Of a DNA stretch of 64,000 nucleotides, positions 34,196-44,449 are shown piece by piece. Every line of letters starts with the position of its first letter. Position 1 is the first letter of the stretch. The stretch is from assembly GCA_032690845.1 (NCBI GenBank), contig CM064417.1, forward strand, positions 20,676,501 through 20,740,500. Reading direction: 5' to 3'. The position numbers were made by a program, and so were the translations under genes. The notes below the pieces were generated by a model that worked only from the letters and a program-made list of their open reading frames with translations, was not told where the DNA came from and did no database searches. This DNA is from Eleusine coracana subsp. coracana. Lineage: Eukaryota; Streptophyta; Magnoliopsida; Poales; Poaceae.

Positions 34196-34774
34196 TATAA
34201 GCTTCATGACCATTAATGATTGGATCCCCAAGGTATGAATATTTTGGTGATAGATGACAACTATGAAATTATGGGCTAATATCTATACGAGTGTTATCTC
34301 TATAGGAATCATCTCTAAACTCTATTACACAAATCAAATGGATGATGGTTGCCTTGGCGATGGATGACAACGACCACAAGCATGGAGGCTTGTAAACTTG
34401 ATGGAGTCTAAGGGTTGATGGAGATGGATCAAGGCAAAGGACAAGCTATGGAGCAAGTATTGGGAATAATTGTTTGGTTGTTAGGGCTTTGAGTCCATAG
34501 AAAAAACCAAACTATCAAGGGGGTCTAGGTCATGTCTGGTTGGTGATGTGCATGGATGCTCAATAAAATCACAGGTACTAGGTGACAGTAGAGAAGCCAA
34601 GGAGCTGTTCGGAGAAGCCGGGAAATGAAGTCAAGCGAGGACGAGGAGATTCAGCTTCTGGATATAGTGACAGGACAGAGGGGTCGGTGGAGACTGAACT
34701 GTATGGTCACTAGAAGAACAGAAAATTCAGAGAAGAGTCTCAGCGAGGAATCTGCCTATGCTAATGTCTAAAGA

Positions 34775-35010
34775 GACCGGACAGTTCGGTCTAGGGACTT
34801 GCACAGGACAGAGAGGAAGCAGTGCTCTGGATATGTTTCTATAATGGAGAGAAAAACGGACCGGATGGTCCGGTCAACTGAGTGTACGGTCCGGTCAGTA
34901 GGAGTCAGTAGAGGGGTAGAGCCGTTGGAGCTAAAGACTATAGTGACCGGATGGTCCAGTCAGGTAGTGATCGGATGGTCCGGTCAGGTAGAGACCGGAC
35001 TGTCCAGTCA
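34775..35010 (+). repeat. Cluster of gaccggacngtccggtc palindromes, C 5' LTR
   Basis: About seven copies of a 16-17 nt palindrome with core CGGAC-n-GTCCG occur near 34776, 34857, 34885, 34949, 34971 and 34992, ending about 65 nt before the TATA box. The partner LTR has an equivalent set at 57278-57485. Confidence 0.9.
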
Positions 35011-35063
35011 GTATGCCCAGAATGTTGATTTCGTGGAGCAACAGCTATTTGAGGTTGGAAGCC

Positions 35064-35070
35064 TATATAA
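35064..35070 (+). promoter_or_regulatory. TATA box, C 5' LTR
   Basis: TATATAA in the context gcctatataacttcg. The same context is conserved at 57538-57544 in the 3' LTR. Confidence 0.7.
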
Positions 35071-35808
35071 CTTCGTTGCTGGGGTCTTGGAGACCTCTCT
35101 TGGCTAGTGGAATTGCTCAGAGCATTTGGTGAGAGCCAAGAGGAAAAGAGATGAGCACTAGGAGGAGAGGTTACATATCTTGAGAGTGCTAGTGAGAGTA
35201 ACTTGAGCATTGATGCACATTTGAGGCTAGGGTGTCCTTGAGGGTGTGATCTAGGTTGTTACGCTTGGTCTATAGGGAGACCTAGACCGATTAGGTGTCG
35301 GTGATCGAGCCTATCATGATTGGTTGTGAAGGTCGTCACACATTTGTACCCAGTTTGAGCCTGCCGGTGAAAGGGGCATCGCTACTGAGCGCCCGTGTCG
35401 GCTCGAGGAGTCTGACAAGTTCTCGAGGTAGGCGAGCTTGTGCCTTGGTGGCAGCGGTGACGCGCACCGTGTCTTCACTCCGGGAGTGGCGGGGGGACTG
35501 GCACTCCAGCGGGAGTGGTCCAACGACGATTAGGGGAAGGCGCCATCCTTCCGAGACCTCGGGAAAAATCATAAGCATTCCTTGACCCCCTCTTTACTAT
35601 TCTGAAATTGTGTGCTCTAGTAACTAGGTTTAATTGTGGCTTGCATAGGCTAGTGTGTTTAGCTTTTGCACTTGCTTTCATCATGAACACCAGCATGTGT
35701 AGGGTCTTGGCCTCCTAGAATTGATTAGGTTGCAACGATTGCTAGGTTCTAGTAGTGTGAACTAAAGTATTTGGATTCGTGGTCGGCTTACCGATTCACC
35801 CCCCCCTT

Positions 35809-37764
35809 ACCTACCTGGAGTCCCTTGATCTAGAGATATGGATGGTGACCCATGAGTCTGATGCGAATGTGAACCTAGTTGAACCTGATTTCATTAAGTG
35901 CAATGCTAAAGCCAAGAATGCTCTATTTGCATGCATATCTAAGGATGTATTTGTTGGGTTGGATGCAAGTTCTACAGCACATGGTATCTGGACTGAGATT
36001 CAGGGTCTCCATGAGGGTACCAGTGATGTCAAAGAGGAAAGATACTATGTGCTGAAGAACTAGTATGATAACTTTACTAGATTGCCACATGAGAGAGCTA
36101 ACACTATTTATTCTCGCTTCCATGTACTAGTGGAGGAGATCAATGCTCTTGGGGATGATTTCAAGCTCAAGCCTGTTGAGGTGATAAGAAGATTCTTGAG
36201 GCTATTCAAAGACCCCAAGTATGAGTCCATCATCACCTTCACCTTGCAAGGTGACCTCAAGACCAAGACCATGAAGGATGTACTTGACAAGATCACTGTC
36301 TTCGAGAGCTACCAGCTGGGTTTGGATGATCCTCATCCATCCACCCTTGCTCTTCAAGCTGACAAGCAAGAATCAAGCAAGAGCAAGAAAAACAAGAAGA
36401 AGGCTGTCATTCAAGATGATGATGATGACGATGATCATCAAGGTGACTTTACTGAGGACTTGACTCTTCTCCTGAAGAAGATGAAGACCTTCAAGAACAA
36501 GTTTGTCTCCAAGTCCAGGGGCAAGTGCTTCAACTGTGGCTCAAAGAATCACTTTGTTCGATAGTGACTGAAGCCCAAGAAAGAAGCTTTCAAGTCCTAA
36601 GAGTCAAGTGATGAAGAAGAAGAAGATGAAGACCCCAAAACCAAGCAAAAGAAGAAAAGGTTCGTCAACAAGGACAAGAGCAAAGGCAAAGGAAAACCCA
36701 CATACTATAAGAAAAGATTCTCATGCAAGGCCCTTGTTGGGGACTCGACAAGTGACAACTTAAGTGATGAGTCCTCTTCCTCAAGTGATGAAGAAGTGGC
36801 CGGCCTAGCCATGATCAAGACCACATCGCCACGAGCTCTCCCTCCACCTCCCACGTGCCTCATGGTCGTGAGCCATCTTGGGGAGAGTGAGGATGAGAGT
36901 AGCGATGACAGCGATGATGACAAGCTCACCTGTGACGAGCTTTGGAGTATGCTTGAGCAAGCCCGCGACATCACCATCAAGAAATCCAAAATGTTGGATG
37001 TGGTAAAAAAAGAATGTAAGTTGGCTAAGGACCATGTTGGTGAGCTTGAGAGTGAGCTCAAGGACCTTGTCACATCTCATGAGGCCCTAAACAAGAGTTA
37101 TGACAAACTCAAGGGTGGTCATGTACAGCTACGTGAGAAGTATGAGGCCCTTGAACTTACTTTTGAGGCCATTAATGTGGATGATCTTGCCTCTCCATCC
37201 TCTAGTTCATCTAAGAGTGATGCTTCTACTATGTGATATGAACTAACCATCTCGGTTAAGGTTTCTTCTCTTGAGCCATTTGTGTTGGAGGAATATCACA
37301 AGCTCAAGGAAGAGAGGAAGATGGTGATGGACGGCTTTGAGAGGCTCACACGTGATAGAGCCATCCACAAGGAGATTCTTGGGAGAAACCTTGTGAACAA
37401 TGTCTACCACTGGGGACTTGGCTCATATCCCACCGCCATCGACATCATCGGGACGAGTGACTCCATCCCCACATGGATCAAGCCCCTACTCACCGACGAC
37501 TACTATTGCGAGAGGTATTGCAATGATGGTCACACCATCAAGGATTGTCCTATGGTGAGAAGTTCCATTGTTTTATCTAACGCTAACTTGTTTCATGAGA
37601 ACACACATTTCAAGATTTTTAGGAACAAGGATGGCAAGGTGAATGCAAAGGCTTTGGGACCACCAAACAAGAAGAGAAAGGTCAAGAGCATATGGGTGCC
37701 TATGTGCACTGTTGATCTTGAGAGGTCAACGAAGTACAAATGGGTGCCCAAGAACAAGACCTAG
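35809..37764 (+). pseudogene. Copia C gag, N-terminus deleted (broken)
   Basis: It begins inside the gag core (LEIWMVTHESDANVNL near 35824). The core continues GIWTEIQGLHEGT, LPHERANTIYSRFHVLVEEI and FLRLFKDPKYESIITF, with an Asp-rich run at 36411-36435. The zinc knuckle CFNCGSKNHFVR near 36526-36561 is followed by two stops exactly where the fourth ligand Cys belongs. Then come a Lys/Glu-rich linker, Ser/Asp patches, a coiled coil (36940-37170), a second Cys-rich segment (YYCERYCNDGHTIKDC near 37500) and the terminal IWVP/KWVPKNKT motifs ending at 37764. Stops at 36061, 36562, 36598 and 37234. The overall plan is the same as D gag but the sequence is clearly a different family. Confidence 0.88.
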
Positions 37765-38396
37765 AAGATGGTGGTAGTGGTGGACCGGAAGCTTACTTGA
37801 AGATCAAGTGAAGTCCACCACAAGTGACATGGACCTCAATGACATATCTGCTCATGAGGGAGGTATCCATGTTAGTTCTTGGTAGTTGTAGTGTGTTTTT
37901 CCTTCCCTTGCATTGCATGGTAATTAGGACTCTTTTGTGACTAGTATGCTTCGCATCCATGCATGTGTAAATAACTAAAAGAAAAACACATAAAAATTAG
38001 TCAATGTCTAACCCACTCAAGATTGCTATAAGTAATGGGGAGTGCTTGAGATGGTGGTTTGGCTTCTCTCAAGGCAAGGGTATGGCTTATAGTGAGTAAG
38101 CTTGAGAGTGGCTCAAACTTGACATTGTTAGGTTTCCTTTGTGTCTTGTTTAATATTGCTTGCATTCACATGGCATGTTTACTTTCATTGCATATATAAA
38201 AATGCTTGTTGCATGCATCATATAGGAAACACAAAGGAGGCTTGTCACATTTGGAGATATTTGTGCCTCATAATCTATATGAGATTACATCTTCACAAGT
38301 GTGACCAAAGGAAAGGATTGTGCTTCATGCCCATTGAGCAAAATCTAATGTAACTCCGAGCTTAAACCCACCCGCGCGGTTCATGGACTAAGGCTC
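37765..38396 (+). other. C internal remnant between gag and the F insertion
   Basis: No ORF or pol motif is seen. A protease would be expected within about 100 nt of the gag end and is absent. The segment ends with the ggctc target site of F (38392-38396) and continues in C at 52355. Confidence 0.7.
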
Positions 38397-38691
38397 TATA
38401 ACACCCTACTTTTTGCAATTTCTAAAAATGCCAATTTTCTAGAATTAAGCAATTAATAAAATAGCCTGGTCAAATTATTTTCTAAAATAATTATAATTAA
38501 CTCATTGCATTTGCATGTCATGTCATTATCATGTAGATTTTATTTGCATTAGGCATTTAGTTAATTACTAAATAGAATACCAGGAAAATTAGAAAAGGAA
38601 ATGGGAGAGAAAAGAGTAGAAATGGAAAAGAGTAGGAACACATGGGCCAAAACCCACCATTCTGGCCCACCCCAAAACCCTTCTCCCCTCT

Positions 38692-38692
<1 letters not shown>

Positions 38693-38728
<36 letters not shown>
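38693..38728 (+). repeat. Poly-C tract (36 C) in F 5' LTR
   Basis: Thirty-six consecutive C, then gccccccg. The corresponding tract in the 3' LTR (about 47835-47848) has only 14 C. Confidence 0.97.
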
Positions 38729-38729
<1 letters not shown>

Positions 38730-39104
38730 CCCCCCCGCTCTTTCCCTCTCAGCCCGCCAGCCCACGGGGCAACGGCCTAGCCAGCCTCCCCACCGCGCTG
38801 AAGGCGCCTTCCCCTGAAACCCGCCTCCCTCCCCTCTCTCTCTCTCTCTCTCGCCGACATGCGGGCCCACGGTGTCATCCCCTTCCTCCCGCCAATCCCG
38901 CCCCCTTTCCTTTCTCTGTCGTCCCGTTCAAATCCTGCCCCGCGTCCCCCCGACAGCCCGGACGTGATCACCGTGATTCTCCACGCCGCCTTCTCCGCTT
39001 TCCCCCAAATTTCCCGCGCCACCGCCGTCGAATTTTGGAAGGCGAGCACTTCCGCCGGCCTCTGCTCCGCGATGCCGCGCGCAACCCTAGCCCTCCTACC
39101 TCCC

Positions 39105-39111
39105 TATAAAT
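39105..39111 (+). promoter_or_regulatory. TATA box, F 5' LTR
   Basis: TATAAAT in the context ctccctataaattcgacc, conserved at 48190-48196 in the 3' LTR. It lies in a GC-rich promoter-like setting. Confidence 0.7.
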
Positions 39112-41674
39112 TCGACCCCCGAGGACCCCCAGCCCCCCACCCGGCCCGTAGTTGAGCTCTCCCCCTCTCTGCTTTGGTCCAGCGCCGCCGTGCGCCGCCT
39201 TTTCCTCGTCTTTGGTAAGAGCTCCGTCGCCGCCCCCGATTCCTCCCCTCCGACGCGTCCCGGTCCTTTCTGACCCGTCATCGTGCCTCGCAGGTACTCG
39301 AGGGCCATCGCGAGCCGATTGTGGCCGCCTCTTGTCGATGAAGACCCCTTCCCTAACGTCACCGACGACCTCGAGCCACTGCCCACCGACGCGAGCCCTC
39401 CCCGACTCTTGGACGCCCGCCGCGATCCCCCTCGGTGAGACCCCCGTGTTCCCCTCTCCCTTTTGAGCCCCTCCGCGCCCTGATTCGGCCACCGGAGCGC
39501 CGCCTCTGGCGAGCTCTGTCGCTTGCTGCCGCACGGGCAGCCACCGCACCCCCCCCCCCTGTTAAATCCTGGCCGTTGGATCTCAATCCAGCGAGCCAGA
39601 TTGCATCCATCGTGGACCAGTGGACCGTGGGTCCACAGAACCCATGCACCCGGTCCACGGGTTTTTAGTTTTCATTTAGTTCAATTCCTAGATAATGTTA
39701 ACATTTTGCATTTAGGCCCCTACGTTTAATTTAAATTATATTTATGCCCCTGTTTTTGAACAGAAGCTTTAGAAAATTCTACTTAAGCCCCCAAACTTCA
39801 CAAAAATTATTTCAGCACTACATTTTTATAGAAACACCCCTGGACTTATTTTTAATTATAATTTAGTCCTATCTTTTTACACTTTAGTCCCTGAACTTGT
39901 TATAAACTACATTTTAGTCCTTGGATTTTATGATAGCTTATTTTCACCCTGTTATTAGTCCCTGTACTTTTCAAAAATTACTTTTAGGTCTCTACACCTA
40001 TCTATTTTTACTATTTTAGCCCTAAAACTTCAAACCCTCATAACTTTTCAACCGTAACCCGGATTTAAGTAATTCTTGCGCCAACGTGATCGTAGTAACT
40101 AATACTACCTGTTAGTACTACTTCTTCTGATTTTACTATTTTAACCTTGTATCTTCAAACTTTCATAACTTTTTATCGTAACTCTGAATTAGGTGATTCT
40201 TGCGCCAAGACAATCGTAGGAGCATAACCTATGCATTCATGGCATTATCATATTGTTTTTACATGATTACATTGCTGTGTATTGATTTTATATGCAATTG
40301 CTTATGTCAGTACTATCACACGTAAAGATGACTACACGCAAGGATCAGCGTATGAGGATATCCAAGAGCAGGTGTTCGAAGTGGTTGAGCAACAACACGC
40401 ACAAGACGAAGGCAAGTGTCCTTGATGCATTTTGTACCTATTGTGAATGTTACTTTAGGATTGCATGCTTGTGTCAATTGATTTGGAACCTATTGTTAGG
40501 GTTTACTAGTATTGTTCTATCTTGTCCTTGTCGCCTTGAACTAGAATTTTATCGGTCAATGGGTAGACATGCTTAGTTGCTTACTGGGTTGTTGGGTTCC
40601 ATTTAATTTTGACTAATGAACAATATCACATGGGAAAGAATTGGTAATTTTTTTTAGCAACATGGACTTAGGGATCTATGCAAGCCGGATGGAATGGATG
40701 TGGTGCCGTGGGCAAATGTTGGTGGCAGTAGGCTTGTTGTAGATCCTAGGAACCGGTTCTTGGAGCGATAACCCAGGAAAATAGTGCCATCACAAGACCG
40801 ATATGGGTAAGGCTTGGCCTAGTAATTAGGTGTTCTCCCAGTGTTGGTGCAGCATTTGGTGGAGCAGGGAATGGAAGTCAAGAGAGGACTGTCCTTGTAT
40901 CCGAATGGCTCAAGAGGGGGCTCCTGGGGTGATGAGCTGCTTGTTGATGGGCTATCACTTATGGACGGGGGTGGAACCTTAGTAGCTATCATCTACTGGG
41001 AGACCCTTTGGAAAAGCCTCATAGTGAAACCTTGCCACACACCCAAGGAAGTGTGTAATGTAGGTCGCGTCCACGGGCACAAGGGGAATCATGACTTGTG
41101 GGTAAAGTGGTACAACCTTTGCAGAGTGTAAAACTATCATGATAGTCGTGCTCACGGTCACGAGCGTCCTGGAGTCCTCACAAGATTAGTTTGATAGGTT
41201 ATGAAATGGTTGGTATTGGTGGTTTGGATTGGACTTGGGTTGGATAGGACCCCGTGGTTGATGGTTGAGATGACCCCACTTAGTAAATAGGATGCTTAGG
41301 TTAATTAAAAGCTCATGCAATGAACCCTTATAAGCCTTTCTTCCCTATAGCCCCATGTTATATTTTCCCCCACTGCTCAGCCATAGGAGAAGGTTGGGAC
41401 TACCATGAAGACGATGGAGGCGAGTACTAGGCGATGGTCCACCAGTCGGTGCCTATGGAGTCTTCGGACGTCTACGCTAGTTTATTTCCGCTGCTTTGAT
41501 GTACTTTTCTTTTAGACCTATGGGTCCTTTTGTGATAAAGATATGATGTATAATAAAAGGATATGGATACTTATTCTGTTTACCATTAATGATGTACCAT
41601 ATGTGTGTGTAACTTGATCCTGGGCACACGTACGGTTGCACCCATTTTGCTTCTTAAAATGAGTGTGACAGAAG

Positions 41675-41687
41675 TGGTATGAGAGCC
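41675..41687 (+). promoter_or_regulatory. F primer binding site
   Basis: TGGTATGAGAGCC lies 4 nt after the 5' LTR end. It differs by one base from the common plant site TGGTATCAGAGCC complementary to initiator methionine tRNA. Confidence 0.9.
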
Positions 41688-41867
41688 AGGTTGACTGTAG
41701 GATCTCAGCCTAATTAGCAATGGACAAATTAGGGACATTATTTTGTTTTACATCTATACAAACTTTTTAACAAAGAAAATATTATTCCTTGTTGTATTCT
41801 TATTAGTTTACTTTTCAGATTTCTTTTAACCATTGCATATTCATCCCTTGTTATTTCAAAAATGTAG

Positions 41868-42827
41868 ATGGCCCGCACCAAGTTAACCGCTCGTAAGGCT
41901 ACGTCTGGAGTTCACTATGGACACCTTGCCCCTAGGCGTATTCGAAAGGAAGCAAGTGAGGAGGTAACTCAACCAGAACGTGAGATGACCCCGCTGATTG
42001 ACGAGGAGCTTCCAGAGGCACCACAGGAAGACCCCATGGTGGAAGAAGATGAGGAGGAGCCTGAAGAACAGGAGCAAGAAGAAGATCCTGAGGAGCCCCA
42101 AGAAGAAGAAGACCCTGAAGCACCGGAAGACCCTGAAGGTGGTGATGATGACTCAGACGATGAAGACAAGGACCCTGTCATCCGCCAGGCCGAGAAGTAC
42201 CGCTCTTTTGGACAAAAGGGTGAAACTTTCTCCAAGACCCTACGGAAGCTACTTGAGAGGATTGGCATCAACAACAGGCCACAGTACTTCCTCAAGAAGG
42301 TGGATCGCCCTTTTCGTGAGGAGTGGATAGCAGAGGTCAACATCTATGATGACGACCGCGTCATATCTACTCACTGCGGCCGCACTCCTAGGGCTACACA
42401 TGGAGCCGTGGTGGATGACGCTGCTTGGAAGGCTCTCACTAGCCTCTGCTACACTCATCGTCATGGGATAGCGAAGACCAACTTTGCCCACATTCCTCGT
42501 CGGAAGCCAGGCACGGGAAAGTACACTGCTGCTCCTATAGAATGGTATGTGAGCACTATAGAGATAGACGAGACCCAGGGAGTTGCTATGGACTTAAGCC
42601 ACACTATGGAAGCCTTACAGAAGGAAAACCACACTCTTCGGAAGCAGCTGCGTGATGTAGAGGCTTATCTGGGGTGCAATCATTGGGTTAAGATGGGAGA
42701 GGAGAGTGATATCTACTCCTCTGGCATCCGTACTTGGAGTGCCATGTCACCACAACGTGCAAGCTCTCTGCCTTCTGTCTCCGATGAAGCCGACTCCCAT
42801 GCCTCGGAGACTAGCTTGTCCCTATGA
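41868..42827 (+). CDS. F extra ORF upstream of gag with histone H3-tail-like N-terminus
   Basis: This is a 319-codon ORF without internal stop, starting 198 nt after the LTR. The protein begins MARTKLTARKATSG, nearly the histone H3 tail: counting after Met, A1 R2 T3 K4, T6 A7 R8 K9, T11 and G13 agree. It has no histone fold after that, so it is not a histone gene. A very acidic Glu/Pro/Asp region covers residues about 35-105. A mixed globular part follows (SFGQKGETFSKTLRKLLERIG; FREEWIAEVNIYDDD; ATHGAVVDDAAWKALT; GIAKTNFAHIPRRKPGTG). A heptad-like helix lies near residues 245-265 (MEALQKENHTLRKQLRDVEAYL) and the end is Ser-rich. Function is unknown; a chromatin-reader decoy or targeting role is possible. 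It is the only long intact ORF of F. Confidence 0.8.
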   Translation: MARTKLTARKATSGVHYGHLAPRRIRKEASEEVTQPEREMTPLIDEELPEAPQEDPMVEEDEEEPEEQEQEEDPEEPQEEEDPEAPEDPEGGDDDSDDEDKDPVIRQAEKYRSFGQKGETFSKTLRKLLERIGINNRPQYFLKKVDRPFREEWIAEVNIYDDDRVISTHCGRTPRATHGAVVDDAAWKALTSLCYTHRHGIAKTNFAHIPRRKPGTGKYTAAPIEWYVSTIEIDETQGVAMDLSHTMEALQKENHTLRKQLRDVEAYLGCNHWVKMGEESDIYSSGIRTWSAMSPQRASSLPSVSDEADSHASETSLSL

Positions 42828-43079
42828 ATAAAGTTGTAATAATCAAACGCTTAGATCGATTTGGTTTCATGGTGTGATGTAATGAACTCTTTTGCTTGGT
42901 TTGTGTGTGCTTGATGTGAGTTGTGGGATGCTTTGGCACCTTGTCCACAACCTCATGTTTGTTTCGTTTAATCAATAAACTATCGTTTTGCTTATCATTC
43001 CTTAAAGCATATAGTTGGGGGTTTCCTTCTATCTCTTCATTTCATCTTACACCACTCCCACCACTCCTTCTCTCTCAAA
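42828..43079 (+). other. F spacer between extra ORF and gag
   Basis: About 250 nt of T-rich noncoding sequence. The stretch tctcttcatttcatcttacacc (43030-43052) before the gag ATG is pyrimidine-rich. How gag is translated downstream of the first ORF (splicing, reinitiation) cannot be seen. Confidence 0.6.
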
Positions 43080-44449
43080 TGGTTCGCACTAGGGAAAATG
43101 CTGATCCCAACGAACAAGACAATGAGGACAACAACAATGCCCTGAACTTTTAGCAACTCCTAGCCATGCAGACTCAGCTCATGCAGACAGTGATCCAGAC
43201 CTTGGGCGCCATACAGCAGAATCACAATGCCCCACCACCTCCACCTCTACCCCAGAATAGGTTAGGAGAGTTTCTAAGGACTAGGCCACCTACCTTCTCC
43301 CAGTCCAAGGATCCTATGGAGGCTGATGATTGGCTCAAGGCAGTAGAGAAGAAGCTGATGATCGCCCAGTGCAATGATCAAGAGAAGGTCCTCTTTGCAG
43401 CTCATCAATTGTTCGGTGTAGCCGCAGACTAGTGGGAAGCCTATTGCAATGCCCATGCTGATCTGGAGTCCATTACCTGGAATGAGTTTAAGGCTAGCTT
43501 CTATACTCACTATGTCCCTACGGGCATCAAGATGCTGAAGAGGCAAGAATTCCAAGACCTAAGGCAAGGAAGCATGTCAGTGAGTGAGTACCTGAATAGA
43601 TTCGTTCAGCTATCTAGGTATGCTCCTGATGATGTGAGCACCGACGAGAAGAAGCAGTACATGTTCATGAGGGAACTGCAGAAATATCCAGTTCCAGCTG
43701 TTGAACAATGACTATGTGAACTTCCAGAAGCTGGTAGACAAGGCCATTGTTATGGAGAACAAACGTAATGAGATCGAAAGGGATGGCAAGAGGAAGATGC
43801 CATTCCAAGGGCAGTCATCTGGCAGTAACACTCGCCCTCGCATGATGCCACCACCAAACCCATACTGCAGAGCTCCTAACACCATTAGGCCACCCATGCA
43901 AGCTCCACGCCCCAACTTCCAAATGCTACGCCCCATCAATCAGGCACCTCGCCCCAACCAGCAGCAAGCACCTCGCCCTACCTATCAGCAGGCACTCCGC
44001 CCCGCCATCCTAACAGCTCCACACAACCAGAACCGTAATACCTCTGGAACCGCTGGTGGTTTGAAGCGAGGTTGTTATCATTGTGGACAGGAAGGTCACT
44101 TCATGGGATAGTGCCCCCAGCGGAACAACGCACCAAGGCAAGTCCCAACCAACACAATGCAAGGCAATCAGGGACAGCAGAATTATGCTCGAGGTCACGT
44201 CAACCATGTCACTACTGAGGAGGCTGAGCAAGCTGCAGATGTGGTGCTCGGTATGTTCTTAGCTAACTCTCAACCTGCAACCATTTTATTTGATTCGGGA
44301 GCTTCACATTCATTCATCACCTCAGCCTATGTTGCAAAGTACAATCTGCCAATTACTATTATGAAGCATGCCATGCTAGTTAGTTCTCCAGGGGGAGAAA
44401 TGAGGACCAATCAATTATGCCCAAAGGTTACCCTTAAAATAAGGGGGTA
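43080..44449 (+). pseudogene. F gag and protease (broken)
   Basis: The start is MVRTRENADPNEQDNED at 43080. The gag core lies at about 43280-43680 (RPPTFSQSKDPMEADDWLKAVEKKL, QLFGVAADxWEAY, TWNEFKASFYTHYVPTGI, LRQGSMSVSEYLNRF). Then come a Pro/Arg/Gln-rich stretch and the knuckle CYHCGQEGHFMG near 44073, where the codon after Gly is a stop before the last Cys. The aspartic protease site LFDSGASHSFIT is intact near 44289-44324. Stops are at 43153, 43430, 43709 and 44109, with a shift near 43700. Gag forms particles and protease cleaves the polyprotein. Confidence 0.92.

Larger units (their letters stand above)
34196..35808 (+). repeat. C 5' LTR (about 1613 bp, 3' end truncated)
   Basis: It matches 56701-58343. 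It starts tataagcttc where the partner has tgtaagcttc. It breaks off after cgattcacccccccctta and joins gag sequence; the partner continues ttggtacgccttcggtcctt then aca. Confidence 0.92.
38397..41670 (+). repeat. F 5' LTR (3,274 bp)
   Basis: It begins TATAACACC (TG changed to TA; the partner has TGTAACACC) and ends gtgtgaca. GC-rich U3 and leader-like sequence lies at 38640-39650, followed by AT-rich sequence. It carries the uninterrupted target site of insertion G near 40692 (ggaatggatgtggtgc). About 50 bp present in the 3' LTR near 51999-52052 are missing here. Confidence 0.95.

Noticed and set aside
38642..39668. Overlapping long ORFs on both strands, proline- or glycine-rich
   Set aside because: GC-rich LTR promoter sequence lacking stops on several frames. 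The same region of the other F LTR (47800-48700) carries different frames, so there is no conserved coding.
41868..42827. A histone H3 gene or pseudogene
   Set aside because: Only the first 13 residues agree with H3. The remainder is acidic and unrelated, with no histone-fold helices, and the ORF lies between the primer site and gag of F.
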